64,000 nt of DNA. Source: Mesorhizobium carmichaelinearum (lineage in GTDB: Bacteria; Pseudomonadota; Alphaproteobacteria; Rhizobiales; Rhizobiaceae). Below are positions 27,931-36,509 of the stretch, piece by piece. The stretch lies in NCBI RefSeq assembly GCF_900199455.1, contig NZ_FZQR01000008.1:124001-188000 (forward strand), read 5' to 3'. A program made the translations under genes and the position numbers. Under the pieces are notes generated by a model. The model worked only from the letters and a program-made list of their open reading frames with translations. It was not told the DNA's origin and did no database searches. The stretch's first letter is position 1. Every line of letters starts with the position of its first letter.

Positions 27931-29211
27931 TCAGACCTTGGCGAGCGCCTGTTCGAGGTCGGCGACGATGTCGGTGACATCCTCGATGCCGATCGAAAGC
28001 CGTACGGTGTCCGGGCCGGCTCCAGCCTTGACCTTCTGCTCGTCGGAAAGCTGGCGATGCGTGGTCGAGGCCGGGTGGATGACCAGCGACTTGGTGTCGC
28101 CGACATTGGCCAGATGCGAGAACAGTTCCAGCGCCTCGACGAATTTGACGCCGGCCTCATAGCCGCCCTTCAAGCCGAAAGTGAACACGGCGCCTGCGCC
28201 GAGCGGCGAGTATTTCTTCTGCAGCGCGTTGTTCTTGTCGCTGGGCAGGCCGGGATAGTTCACCCAGGCGACCTTGGGGTGGTTGGACAGCCAGCCGGCG
28301 ACGGTGACCGCATTGTCGCAATGACGCTGCATGCGCAGCGGCAAGGTTTCCAGGCCGGTCAGGATGAGGAAGGCGTTGAACGGCGATATCGCCGGGCCGA
28401 GGTCGCGCAGGCCAAGCACGCGCGCGGCAATGGCGAAAGCGAAATTGCCGAAGGTCTCGTGCAGGATGAGGCCGCCATATTCGGGACGCGGTTCCGACAG
28501 CATCGGGTATTTGCTCGACTTCGACCAGTCGAAGGTGCCGCCGTCGACGATGACGCCGCCGATCGAATTGCCATGGCCGCCGATGAACTTGGTCAGCGAA
28601 TGGACGACAATGTCGGCGCCGTGCTCGATCGGCCGGATCAGGTACGGCGAGGCCAGCGTGTTGTCGACGATCAGCGGCAGGCCGTGCTTGCGGGCGATAT
28701 CGCCGATCTTCTCGATGTCGACGAAGGTGCCGCCCGGATTGGCCAGGCTCTCGATGAAGATCGCCTTGGTCCTGTCGTCGATCTGGCTTTCGAAGGTCGA
28801 GACGTCGTTGGTGTCGGCCCAGCGCACCTCCCAGCCATAATTCTTGAAGGCATGGCCGAACTGGTTGATCGAGCCGCCATAAAGCCTTGTCGCGGCAACG
28901 AAATTGTCGCCCGGCTGCATCAGATTGTGGAACACGATGACCTGCGCGGCATGGCCGGATGCGACCGCAAGGGCAGCCGTGCCGCCCTCAAGTGCCGCGA
29001 CGCGCTCTTCAAGTACGGCCTGCGTCGGGTTCATGATGCGGGTGTAGATGTTGCCGAAGGCCTTCAGGCCGAACAGCGAGGCGGCGTGGTCGGCATCGTC
29101 GAAGACGAAGGAGGTCGTCTGGTAGATCGGCGTGGCGCGCGCGCCGGTGGCCGGATCGGGCTTGGCGCCGGCATGGACGGCGAGCGTGTTGAAACCGGGC
29201 GTACGGGTCAC
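27931..29211 (-). CDS. metY: O-acetylhomoserine (thiol)-lyase / cystathionine-type PLP enzyme
   Basis: Methionine/cysteine biosynthesis: joins sulfide or methanethiol to O-acetylhomoserine. The 426-residue length fits MetY. PLP is bound by Lys in HSLTKFIGGHGNSIGG; other signatures are IYTRIMNPTQAVLEERVAAL EGG and VDNTLASPYLIRP. The C-terminal VRLSIGIEDVTDIVADLEQA is the family end. It lies downstream of the CoA-binding gene with a 160-bp leader, and has a terminator-like repeat array after it. Confidence 0.92.
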   Translation of the reverse strand: MTRTPGFNTLAVHAGAKPDPATGARATPIYQTTSFVFDDADHAASLFGLKAFGNIYTRIMNPTQAVLEERVAALEGGTAALAVASGHAAQVIVFHNLMQPGDNFVAATRLYGGSINQFGHAFKNYGWEVRWADTNDVSTFESQIDDRTKAIFIESLANPGGTFVDIEKIGDIARKHGLPLIVDNTLASPYLIRPIEHGADIVVHSLTKFIGGHGNSIGGVIVDGGTFDWSKSSKYPMLSEPRPEYGGLILHETFGNFAFAIAARVLGLRDLGPAISPFNAFLILTGLETLPLRMQRHCDNAVTVAGWLSNHPKVAWVNYPGLPSDKNNALQKKYSPLGAGAVFTFGLKGGYEAGVKFVEALELFSHLANVGDTKSLVIHPASTTHRQLSDEQKVKAGAGPDTVRLSIGIEDVTDIVADLEQALAKV

Positions 29212-29240
29212 TGAAAACCTCCCTCAAGAACCTTCTGAAA

Positions 29241-29269
29241 TTCGCCGGGCATTTTTGGCGAAGCCCGGC
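29241..29269 (-). promoter_or_regulatory. Leader structure with alternative pairings upstream of metY
   Basis: On the minus strand GCCGGGC can pair with GCCCGGC (29269-29263 with 29250-29244), while TTCGCC can pair with GGCGAA (29262-29257 with 29246-29241). The two share three bases and cannot both form fully. They lie about 30 nt before the metY start. A T-run (29285-29291) sits upstream. No known SAM-riboswitch consensus was recognised. Confidence 0.35.
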
Positions 29270-29371
29270 TCGGAATGCAAAGAAGAAAAAACCCTTCGGC
29301 GTGGGACCTTCGACCAAGCTGCAGGGAAATACGGCGCTAGCCGGAATAATTTTGCGCTTCTCTCCCGCTAC

Positions 29372-29893
29372 CTATTTCTGCCGTACGCCAAAGCTCTGGA
29401 AGCCCTGGCGCATCAGCGGCTTCTTCGACGACAGGACGCCTGAATTGACGCCGGTCCAGCCGATCTCGCCGGACAGCTTGCCGTACTCGATCTTGGGGCA
29501 GCGGTTCATCACCACTTTGATGCCGGCCGCCTCGGCGCGTGCGGCGGCCTCGTCATGGCGCACGCCAAGCTGCATCCAGACGACTTTCGGCAAGGGATCG
29601 AGCCGCAACACCTCGTCGATGATGCCGGGCACGGCCGATGCGGCGCGAAAAATGTCGACCATGTCGATCGGCTCCGGAATATCGGCCAGCCTGGCATAGG
29701 TCATTCGGCCGAGGATCTCCTTGCCGGCCTGGCCAGGATTGATCGGTATCACCGAAAAGCCCTTGGCCAGCAGATATTTCAGCACGAAATAGCTCGGCCT
29801 GACGTCATTGGCCGACGCGCCGACCATGGCGATGGTCTTCACCGAATTGAGGATGCCGCCTATGTAGGTGTTGTCGTAGGCATCGTGGTTCAT
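29372..29893 (-). CDS. CoA-binding (Rossmann) domain protein
   Basis: The 173-residue cytosolic protein has the CoA_binding fold: KTIAMVGASANDVRPSYFVL, KGFSVIPINPGQAGKEILGR and KVVWMQLGVRHDEAAARAEA. Related to YccU-type single-domain proteins, whose exact role is unknown. The start at 29893 overlaps the upstream GNAT stop by 4 bp (ATGA). Last gene of a five-gene leftward cluster. Confidence 0.85.
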   Translation of the reverse strand: MNHDAYDNTYIGGILNSVKTIAMVGASANDVRPSYFVLKYLLAKGFSVIPINPGQAGKEILGRMTYARLADIPEPIDMVDIFRAASAVPGIIDEVLRLDPLPKVVWMQLGVRHDEAAARAEAAGIKVVMNRCPKIEYGKLSGEIGWTGVNSGVLSSKKPLMRQGFQSFGVRQK

Positions 29894-30657
29894 GCGGCAA
29901 TCGCCTTCCTGCGGTAGTGATAACGGTAGAGTTCGCGGCTGAAGCCGAGTGAGGCATAAAGCGCGCGAGCAGGCGTGTTGTCGGCGACGACCTGTAGACA
30001 TGCCGCCGACGCACCTGCCCGCCATGCCCAATCGATCAGGCCGCCAACCGTTCTGCGGCCCAAGCCCTGCAGCCTGAACCTGGCATCGGTCTCAACCGAC
30101 TCCACCACAAGCAGCCCATCGCGGATGACGCCATAGGCCAAGGCGGCAATTTCATTGTCGCGCTCGCAAGACACGAACGCCCGATCGCCTGATATCAGCC
30201 CTGTCATCTCGCGAAAGACACAGCGGTCGGCGTCGTCATAGGCGCCCATGCGAAACCGCGCCGCGAACCAGTCCTCGCCTGGCATCGGCGAAACCGTGAC
30301 ATGTTCGTCGCGAACCTCCGCCAGATCGTCGATTCCCGCATGGAGATGGATCGTTCCGCCTTCCAACTGGTAGCCGCGGCCGACGAGCGCGGCTTCGAGC
30401 TCGTTGGCGATATCGGGCACGCGAAACAGCGGCGTCTGGCCGTGACCGGCATAAAAGGCCTCGGCAGCATCGATCACCGCGTCAGGCGCGCCGCGCCTGC
30501 CACGCAAGGGATTGACGGAATTGGCGCGTCGGATCCTGCCGCCCGAACGTCTCAGCAGCCAACCGTCGACAACCGTCTCGGTCGCTGCCGGCCAGGCGTC
30601 GCGGCACGCCTCTTCCATCCGCCAATTGAGATCGTCGTCCGTCATGCGCACCGTCAC
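29890..30657 (-). CDS. GNAT-family N-acetyltransferase
   Basis: The 255-residue product has its acetyl-CoA site in the C-terminal part: SVETDARFRLQGLGRRTVGG (motif A, Q/R-x-x-G-x-G) and VADNTPARALYASLGF (motif B). The N-terminal 120 residues form a second, degenerate GNAT-like half (ACRDAWPAATETVVDGWLLR). GTG at 30657 overlaps the ATPase stop; ATG at 30645 is an alternative. Substrate unknown. Confidence 0.85.
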   Translation of the reverse strand: MTVRMTDDDLNWRMEEACRDAWPAATETVVDGWLLRRSGGRIRRANSVNPLRGRRGAPDAVIDAAEAFYAGHGQTPLFRVPDIANELEAALVGRGYQLEGGTIHLHAGIDDLAEVRDEHVTVSPMPGEDWFAARFRMGAYDDADRCVFREMTGLISGDRAFVSCERDNEIAALAYGVIRDGLLVVESVETDARFRLQGLGRRTVGGLIDWAWRAGASAACLQVVADNTPARALYASLGFSRELYRYHYRRKAIAA

Positions 30658-31439
30658 GCGTCGTCTTCCCGCAGCGCTTCCTCCATAAACATGTCAGGAT
30701 CGCTACAGAAGTCGCGCATCATGCGAAAATGATCGGTGTCGGTGAAATCGGTCGGGTCGAGCCCGAACCGGCTGATGCGGAACAACCGCGCACCGGGACA
30801 GGCCATGAGCAGCGGCGAATGCGTCGCCATGATCACCTGCGCGGTGCCCGACTGGTCCATGCGCCGCAGCATCTTCAGCAATTCGATCTGACGCGATGGA
30901 GACAGAGCGCTCTCCGGCTCGTCCAGGATGTAGATGCCTTGCCTGCGGCAGCGTTCCTCGAAGAAACGGATGAAACCCTCGCCATGCGACCAGGACAGGA
31001 AGTCCGGCGGCGGCGGCTTGAACGGGTCTTCCAGCGCTGCCTGGTCGAGGTAGCGGGCCACCGAGTAGAAGGATTCGGCGCGAAAGAACCAGCCGGCGGT
31101 GACTTTCGGCAGCCAGTGGCCACGAAAAGTGTTTGCCAGCGCGGCGCCACTCTTGTCGATGGCGCTGGAGTGGTCGACCGGGCGGTAGCCCTTGCCGCCG
31201 CCGGCCTCGTCGTAGCCAGCCAGCGCGCCGATCGCCTCAAGAAGCGTGGATTTCCCTGTACCGTTCTCGCCGACGATGATGGTGATCGGCGTGGTGAATT
31301 CGAGTTCGAATTCGCGGCCGCGAAACAGCGGCAGGTTCCAGGGGTATTTTTCCCAGTCGGACACCCGCTCCGGATCGAGCAGGATGCGCTTGAGATAGGG
31401 CGCCTTGAGCCGCGTCAGCTGCTTGCGATAGGCCATCAC
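30654..31439 (-). CDS. AAA/ABC-type ATPase (COG3910-like)
   Basis: Single-domain 261-residue ATPase with Walker A IIVGENGTGKSTLLEAIG, signature-like region ALSPSRQIELLKML, Walker B GIYILDEPESAL, and H-loop MATHSPLLMACPGARLF. This is the RecF/SMC-like small predicted ATPase, of unknown role. It starts at a GTG overlapping the VOC gene stop by 4 bp, so is translationally coupled. It has no nuclease partner in this cluster, so a defence role is not supported. Confidence 0.85.
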   Translation of the reverse strand: MMAYRKQLTRLKAPYLKRILLDPERVSDWEKYPWNLPLFRGREFELEFTTPITIIVGENGTGKSTLLEAIGALAGYDEAGGGKGYRPVDHSSAIDKSGAALANTFRGHWLPKVTAGWFFRAESFYSVARYLDQAALEDPFKPPPPDFLSWSHGEGFIRFFEERCRRQGIYILDEPESALSPSRQIELLKMLRRMDQSGTAQVIMATHSPLLMACPGARLFRISRFGLDPTDFTDTDHFRMMRDFCSDPDMFMEEALREDDA

Positions 31440-31876
31440 CCGGGCAGCGAAATCGTGCCGTCTTCCGCGATCGGAAAGGCCGGATTGTGCGCCACTTCCC
31501 AGACATGGCCGTCGGCATCGGCGAAATAGCCGTACCAGCCGCCCCAGAAGGCGCGACCGGCCGGCTTGACGATGCGGCCGCCGGCCTTCTCGGCCATGGC
31601 GAGCACCTCGTCGACTTCGGCGTCAGAGCGGGTGTTGTAGGCGAGATAGAGGGCGGAAGGCGCCTTGGCGAAGGCAAGCCCCGCATCCTCCTCGGCACTG
31701 GCGCGCGGAAACAGGCCGAGAATGGCGCCACCCATCTGGAAGAAGGCGACACCGTCGGTGATGCCGGCATGCCGTTTCAGGCCCATTGCCTCGTAGAAAC
31801 GCATCGCGCGATCGAGATCGTCCGTTGCGATCGTGACGATGGAGATGCGCGGTTCCACGACTACTCGTCCGTCCAT
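31436..31876 (-). CDS. VOC-family (glyoxalase/bleomycin-resistance fold) protein
   Basis: The 146-residue protein has two beta-alpha-beta-beta-beta repeats: PRISIVTIATDDLDRAMRFY at the start and WYGYFADADGHVWEVAHNP near the end, the latter with the Glu ligand typical of VOC metal sites. The start overlaps the enoyl-CoA hydratase end by 16 bp. Substrate unknown. Confidence 0.85.
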   Translation of the reverse strand: MDGRVVVEPRISIVTIATDDLDRAMRFYEAMGLKRHAGITDGVAFFQMGGAILGLFPRASAEEDAGLAFAKAPSALYLAYNTRSDAEVDEVLAMAEKAGGRIVKPAGRAFWGGWYGYFADADGHVWEVAHNPAFPIAEDGTISLPG

Positions 31877-32682
31877 TCCGGCTTGCGCTTGCCGATGAAG
31901 GCGCCGATGCCTTCTTCGGCGTCACGCGCCAGCATGTTCTCGACCATGACGCGGCCGGTATAGGCATAGGCATCCGCCAGTCCCATTTCGGCCTGTGCGT
32001 AAAAGGCCTCCTTACCGGTCTTGACCACCAAAGATGATTTGGAAGCAATGGTTTGCGCGTATTTGGTGACAATCTGATTCAGGTATTCGCGCGGCACGAC
32101 GCGGTTGACCAGGCCGAAGTCCTTGGCCGTTGCCGCGTCGATCGTCTCGCCGGTCAACAGCATCTCCATCGCCTGCTTGCGCGAGACGTTGCGCGACAGC
32201 GCCACCATCGGCGTCGAGCAGAACAGGCCGATGTTGACGCCCGGCGTGCAGAAGGTCGCCTCATGCGAAGCGATCGCCAGATCGCAACTGGCGACCAGCT
32301 GAAGCCCGGCGGCGGTGGCGAGACCGTCGACTTCGGCGATGACAGGCAAGGGATGGCGCACGATCGCCTGCATCAGTGCGGCACAAGCGGCAAAGGTCTC
32401 TTCGAAGAAGGCCTTGCCGCGATCGGCGTCAGCACGCCGCGCGGTCATTTCCTTGAGATCATGGCCGGCGCAGAACACCTTGCCGGCGGCCGACAGGATG
32501 ATGACGCGAACGGCCTTGTCGGCCTTGGCGCGGTCGAGTTCCGCCGTCAGCGCCGCCATCACCGCCAGGGAAAGAGCGTTGGCGGGCGGATTGGCGAGCG
32601 TGAGACGCAGCACGCCCTTGTCCAGTTGTGCGACAACCGGACCTTCAACAGGAGCAGGCTTGATGGCAAGGATTTCGGCCAT
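31861..32682 (-). CDS. Enoyl-CoA hydratase/isomerase family protein
   Basis: Crotonase-fold protein of 273 residues. Oxyanion-hole segments are FCAGHDLKEMTARRADADR and VDGLATAAGLQLVASCDLA; the second region has a GL-type start rather than the usual AxGGG. The C-terminal helical part (MVENMLARDAEEGIGAFIGK) ends in KRKPEW, as in hydratases. It leads the overlapping five-gene cluster. Likely fatty-acid or aromatic acyl-CoA metabolism. Confidence 0.88.
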   Translation of the reverse strand: MAEILAIKPAPVEGPVVAQLDKGVLRLTLANPPANALSLAVMAALTAELDRAKADKAVRVIILSAAGKVFCAGHDLKEMTARRADADRGKAFFEETFAACAALMQAIVRHPLPVIAEVDGLATAAGLQLVASCDLAIASHEATFCTPGVNIGLFCSTPMVALSRNVSRKQAMEMLLTGETIDAATAKDFGLVNRVVPREYLNQIVTKYAQTIASKSSLVVKTGKEAFYAQAEMGLADAYAYTGRVMVENMLARDAEEGIGAFIGKRKPEWTDE

Positions 32683-32836
32683 GGCTAAGGTCTCCACGAT
32701 TCCGGTCGGGCTGGCAGACTATCTAATATCGGATCGGCTTTCATCCAACACCCATCGCTTGCGCCAGAGGATCGAAGGTGTTGCCAGGAACGCCCTGCCG
32801 CGCTCATACAGGTCTGGCGCAGAATGAGAGACCGAC

Positions 32837-33286
32837 ATGCCCGCCCAGACCAATCTCAAACCGGTGCTGACCGCGGCACAAGTCAATGTGCTGATGGAAA
32901 CCGTCTATCCGCAACTCAACGAGCAGTTCAAATATTACGAGGCGATCGACGTTTTCCCGGGCGGCTGCACCGTGCGGCTCAATGCCGGCGAGCGGCATTT
33001 GCGCCCCGGTGGAACCGTGTCCGGTCCGTCGCTGTTCACGCTGGCCGACATTGGTGGCTATGTCTGCGTGCTCTCCCATGCCGGACCGGACGCGCTCTCG
33101 GTTACGGTGAACCTCGACATCAACTTCGTCCGCAAGGCCGAGGCCGGGCCGATCGATGGCCATTGCCGCATCCTGAAGCTCGGAAAGAGCCTGATGGTGT
33201 TCGACATAGACATCGTCGCCGGCCCGGAAGGACAGACAATCGCGCACGCCACGGGCACCTATTCGATCCCGCCCAAGCGAGTGTGA
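32837..33286 (+). CDS. Hotdog-fold thioesterase (PaaI family)
   Basis: The 149-residue single hotdog domain includes RHLRPGGTVSGPSLFTLADI (central helix with the catalytic-type Asp) and SVTVNLDINFVRKAEAGPID. It presumably hydrolyses an acyl- or aryl-CoA. It lies back to back with the enoyl-CoA hydratase, divergently, with 154 bp between them. The HicAB module begins right after it. Confidence 0.85.
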   Translation: MPAQTNLKPVLTAAQVNVLMETVYPQLNEQFKYYEAIDVFPGGCTVRLNAGERHLRPGGTVSGPSLFTLADIGGYVCVLSHAGPDALSVTVNLDINFVRKAEAGPIDGHCRILKLGKSLMVFDIDIVAGPEGQTIAHATGTYSIPPKRV

Positions 33287-33289
33287 TCA

Positions 33290-33325
33290 TTGAACTTCCG
33301 GGCAATGTGTATATATATGCGCATA
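33290..33325 (+). promoter_or_regulatory. Candidate hicAB promoter with palindromic operator
   Basis: TTGAAC (33290-33295), 16-bp spacer and TATATA (33312-33317) form a promoter. A perfect 10-bp palindrome TATGCGCATA (33316-33325) overlaps the -10 end, where a HicB repressor would block transcription. Confidence 0.5.
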
Positions 33326-33333
33326 GGTGACTT

Positions 33334-33522
33334 TTGCTTGAGCGTGACAGCCGTAAGATCATAAAGCGCCTCAAGGAGGATGGGTTCGAGCTGATTTCGA
33401 TACGCGGCTCGCACCACAAATTCCGGAAGGGCGAGATCGTGCTGATTGTTCCGCACCCCGAAAGAGACCTGCCTACCGGCACTGCTCGCGCGATCGCCAA
33501 GCAAGCTGGTTGGATCGGATAG
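33334..33522 (+). CDS. hicA: HicA-type mRNA interferase toxin
   Basis: The 62-residue protein has the double-stranded RNA-binding-like HicA fold: RDSRKIIKRLKEDGFELISI, then RGSHHKFRKG with the catalytic His, and PHPERDLPTGTARAIAKQAG WI. Such toxins cleave mRNA and are neutralised by HicB. The only in-frame start is a TTG at 33334, which may keep toxin levels low. HicB follows after 23 bp. Confidence 0.9.
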   Translation: MLERDSRKIIKRLKEDGFELISIRGSHHKFRKGEIVLIVPHPERDLPTGTARAIAKQAGWIG

Positions 33523-33545
33523 GCGGAGTTGCGCCGGAGACCCTC

Positions 33546-33944
33546 ATGAAGAATTATTTCGCCTTGGTCGAGAAAGACCCCGACAGCGCGTTCGGTATTC
33601 GCTTTCCCGACATTCCCGGGTGCTTTTCGGCCGCGGATACGGCCGAGGACATCGTGCCCAATGCGGTTGAAGCCTTGCAATTGTGGGCGGAGGATATGCC
33701 GGTTCCAGAGCCGTCCAGCCACGAAGCGATCGTCGCTCTTCCCGATATACGCAGCGCGCTTGCTGAAGGCGGCTATCTGGTCTCGGTGCCGCTCATCGAC
33801 AATGACAGCGCGGTCGTGAGGGCGAATGTGACTTTCGAGCGTGGCGTCCTACGGGCGATCGACGCAGCCGCGCGCGAGCGCGGCATTACGCGATCCGCGT
33901 TCCTTTCCAGCGCAGCTCGCAAGGAAATCGAGGCAAAACACTGA
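33546..33944 (+). CDS. hicB: HicB-type antitoxin
   Basis: The 132-residue protein has the HicB partial-RNase-H fold (FGIRFPDIPGCFSAADTAED) and a C-terminal ribbon-helix-helix-like DNA-binding part (VTFERGVLRAIDAAARERGI TRSAF). It binds HicA and likely its own promoter. The ATG at 33546 (MKNYFALVEKD) is preferred. Order hicA then hicB is the common one. Confidence 0.9.
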   Translation: MKNYFALVEKDPDSAFGIRFPDIPGCFSAADTAEDIVPNAVEALQLWAEDMPVPEPSSHEAIVALPDIRSALAEGGYLVSVPLIDNDSAVVRANVTFERGVLRAIDAAARERGITRSAFLSSAARKEIEAKH

Positions 33945-34048
33945 GGCGGACCAGGAGCATAGGCGCCGACAGATGTGGTAAAATAATACCTTTCGAATAA
34001 GCGTCTGTTTTTGCTTATCTTTCTTCGAAATTTGCTTTTTCACTTGCC

Positions 34049-34077
34049 TTGACGCGATCCCTCCCCTCGCCTATAAG
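34049..34077 (+). promoter_or_regulatory. Promoter of the rplM-rpsI operon
   Basis: TTGACG (34049-34054), a 17-bp spacer and TATAAG (34072-34077) make a near-consensus sigma-70 promoter about 125 bp before the rplM ATG, which leaves a roughly 120-nt leader. Confidence 0.75.
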
Positions 34078-34201
34078 CCCTCACGAAGCAGCGGCCCGCC
34101 AAGGCCGCCGTTTTGTTATTGGCGGCGGGCAAGCGTCTCATCGCCAATCCAAGCAACAAGAAACGCCTTCTCTTTGAAGGTCAGAACCGAGAGCAGAAAA
34201 C

Positions 34202-34666
34202 ATGACAACCTTTTCGCAGAAGCCTGCGGATGTGGTGAAGAAGTGGATCCTGATCGACGCCGAAGGTCTCGTCGTTGGTCGTCTCGCCACTGTCATCGCC
34301 AATCATCTTCGCGGCAAGCACAAGCCGACCTTCACCCCGCATGTCGACGACGGCGACAATGTCATCGTCATCAATGCCGACAAGGTGGTGTTCACCGGCA
34401 AGAAGTTCACCGACAAGGTCTATTACTGGCACACCGGTCACCCCGGCGGCATCAAGGAGCGCACCGCGCGCCAGCTGCTCGAGGGCCGTTTCCCCGAGCG
34501 TGTCGTCGAGAAGGCCGTTGAGCGCATGGTCCCGCGTGGCCCGCTCGGCCGTCGCCAGATGAAGAACCTGCGCGTCTATGCAGGTGCCGAGCATCCGCAT
34601 GTCGCCCAGCAGCCAGAAGTCCTCGACGTGGCCAAGCTGAATTCCAAGAACAAGAAGGTCGCATAA
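34202..34666 (+). CDS. rplM: 50S ribosomal protein L13
   Basis: The 154-residue protein has the L13 signatures [40 protein letters not shown] and [23 protein letters not shown]. Large-subunit assembly protein. It is co-transcribed with rpsI, which starts 1 bp after its stop. Confidence 0.99.
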   Translation: MTTFSQKPADVVKKWILIDAEGLVVGRLATVIANHLRGKHKPTFTPHVDDGDNVIVINADKVVFTGKKFTDKVYYWHTGHPGGIKERTARQLLEGRFPERVVEKAVERMVPRGPLGRRQMKNLRVYAGAEHPHVAQQPEVLDVAKLNSKNKKVA

Positions 34667-34667
34667 G

Positions 34668-35150
34668 ATGGCTGAGCTTTCCTCGCTCGCAGAACTGGGC
34701 GCCGCCACCGGCAACACGAATACCCAGCCGGCTGCACCCGTCCACGTCCAGAAGCTCGACAAGTCGGGCCGCGCCTATGCCACCGGCAAGCGCAAGAACG
34801 CCATTGCACGCGTCTGGGTGAAGCCGGGTTCCGGCAAGATCGTCGTCAACGACAAGGAATTCGCGACCTATTTCGCGCGTCCGGTCCTGCAGATGATCCT
34901 CAACCAGCCGATCATCGCCTCCAACCGCGCAGGCCAGTACGACATCGTCGCCACCGTCGTCGGCGGCGGCCTGTCCGGCCAGGCCGGTGCGGTTCGCCAC
35001 GGCATCTCGAAGGCGCTGACCTACTACGAGCCGGCGCTGCGCGCCGTGCTCAAGAAGGGCGGCTTCCTGACCCGCGACAGCCGCGTCGTCGAGCGCAAGA
35101 AGTACGGCAAGGCGAAGGCCCGCCGCTCGTTCCAGTTTTCCAAGCGCTAA
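34668..35150 (+). CDS. rpsI: 30S ribosomal protein S9
   Basis: The 160-residue protein has an alphaproteobacterial N-terminal extension ([20 protein letters not shown]), then the S9 core [20 protein letters not shown] and the C-terminal tail [17 protein letters not shown] that reaches the decoding site. The last 31 codons are duplicated at 36510-36603. Confidence 0.99.
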   Translation: MAELSSLAELGAATGNTNTQPAAPVHVQKLDKSGRAYATGKRKNAIARVWVKPGSGKIVVNDKEFATYFARPVLQMILNQPIIASNRAGQYDIVATVVGGGLSGQAGAVRHGISKALTYYEPALRAVLKKGGFLTRDSRVVERKKYGKAKARRSFQFSKR

Positions 35151-35274
35151 AGAGCGCTTGGGGCCAAGTTCTCGAAGCGCTAAGCGCTCCGCAGTTCTGG
35201 ATTATCGAAAAGGCCGCCTCCGGGCGGCCTTTTTTGCATTTGGCGTCCTATCCAGCGGAATGATCGGCGTCGCG
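35057..35274 (+). repeat. Duplicated rpsI-MFS junction, copy 1
   Basis: Matches 36510-36726 over about 217 bp, with one substitution in the coding part and several in the terminator area (roughly 90-93 percent identical by eye). It spans the last 31 rpsI codons, the terminator and the last nine codons (RDADHSAG, stop) of an MFS gene on the minus strand (35248-35274). Beyond that the sequence differs. Confidence 0.9.
35208..35235. terminator. rpsI terminator
   Basis: Stem AGGCCGCC/GGCGGCCT with loop TCCG, A-run before and T6 after. It is bidirectional and serves rpsI. Confidence 0.88.
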
Positions 35275-35440
35275 GCGCGGCATTCGATAGATGCAAGCCG
35301 TGTTGCACATCCGGAAAATGTCAGGCTTGGCAAATTTGCTGCGGCCCGTCGCGCGCGGCGCGGCACGATGCTACGAAACAGGGACCGGCCTTTTCGGTCC
35401 AAAGGATATTTGGATAGGTAATTCTTAGGGGAGATCTCAG

Positions 35441-36229
35441 ATGTCGTCACCCGAACCGATCAAATTCACCGACGGCGCGGCTTACGAGCGCTTCATGGCT
35501 CCCTGGAGCCGATCCGCCGGGGCTTTGTTCCTCGACTGGCTGGCGCCGGACTCCGGACGGGCCTGGGTTGATGTCGGTGCCGGCAACGGCGCGTTCACTG
35601 AGCTCATTCTAGCGAAGTCCGCCCCTTCGTCCGTTTGCGCGATCGATCCCTCCGACGCGCAGATTGCGACTGCTCGGCAAAAAATCTCGGCAAAGCAGGT
35701 CGAGCTGTCGATTGGCGATGCGATGGCCCTTCCCTACGACGCCAACCGCTTCGACGTCGCGGTGATGGCGCTGGTGCTGTTCTTCGTCCCCGACCCGCGC
35801 AAGGGCGCCTCGGAAATGCTCCGCGTCACCAAGCCCGGCGGCATTGTCGCGTCCTACACCTGGGACGTCATGCGCGGCGGCACCCCTACGCAGCATTTGT
35901 GGGAGGAGATGGACGCGATGGGCAAACCGGCCGCACGTCCGCCGAGCGCGGAGGTCTCGCGTTTCGCGGCGCTGAAGGCGCTCTGGGCGGAGCTCGGCAT
36001 CCGCGATGTCGAGACGCGCGAGCTTGTCGTCGAACGCACCTTCGCTGACTTCGACGATTATTGGCTATCCATGGTCGTGAGCAGCCCGAGCGGAATCGTC
36101 GGGAAGCTGTCGGATGCGGAGAGCGCGGAGCTGAAACGCCGACTAAAGGACAGACTGCCGGCAAGCGCCACGGGAGCGATCACGGTTCACGCCTGGTCGA
36201 CGGCGATCAAGGGGCGAAAGGCCGCCTAA
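35441..36229 (+). CDS. Class I SAM-dependent methyltransferase
   Basis: The 262-residue protein has motif I VDVGAGNGAFTELIL, the acidic CAIDPSD strand end, and the motif IV-V area PYDANRFDVAVMALVLFFVP. It resembles small-molecule methyltransferases of the UbiE/Methyltransf_11 group; the substrate is unknown. AGGGGAGA precedes the ATG. It is the main cargo between the two junction repeats. Confidence 0.85.
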   Translation: MSSPEPIKFTDGAAYERFMAPWSRSAGALFLDWLAPDSGRAWVDVGAGNGAFTELILAKSAPSSVCAIDPSDAQIATARQKISAKQVELSIGDAMALPYDANRFDVAVMALVLFFVPDPRKGASEMLRVTKPGGIVASYTWDVMRGGTPTQHLWEEMDAMGKPAARPPSAEVSRFAALKALWAELGIRDVETRELVVERTFADFDDYWLSMVVSSPSGIVGKLSDAESAELKRRLKDRLPASATGAITVHAWSTAIKGRKAA

Positions 36230-36242
36230 TGCGTGCGGCGCC

Positions 36243-36509
36243 TTACGTCGCCGCTTTCTTCTTCGCCGGCGCTTCCGGCGTGCCCTCGATCGAGGACAGG
36301 CGGCCGGACGTGAACGTGTAGATGCCCGCACGCGGGCCGGTCGTCCAGGTGACCACAGCGACGCGCCGGCCGGCACCGTCACTGGAGAGATTGACGTTCG
36401 AGGGCGTGCCGATGCCGCGCACCACGTCGCATTCGGTGTGGCCGAGCGCGACCGTGCCGCCCATGGCCGCGGGCGCCGTCGTCGATGCATTGGCATCAGC
36501 CGGCCCGGG
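36243..36509 (-). pseudogene. 5'-truncated gene fused to the rpsI duplicate
   Basis: The frame carries a coherent C-terminal part from about [20 protein letters not shown] through [20 protein letters not shown] to TPEAPAKKKAAT. I recognise the pattern of a periplasmic lipoprotein with a BamE/SmpA-like strand ([10 protein letters not shown]). Upstream of residue ~34 the frame is just antisense of the rpsI fragment, so the real start has been lost at the repeat boundary. The remaining reading could run from an ATG inside the repeat, but would not be the natural protein. Confidence 0.65.

Noticed and set aside
30654-31439. Defence-system ATPase (for example retron- or OLD-linked)
   Set aside because: No nuclease, reverse transcriptase or helicase partner lies nearby; the overlaps are with metabolic genes.
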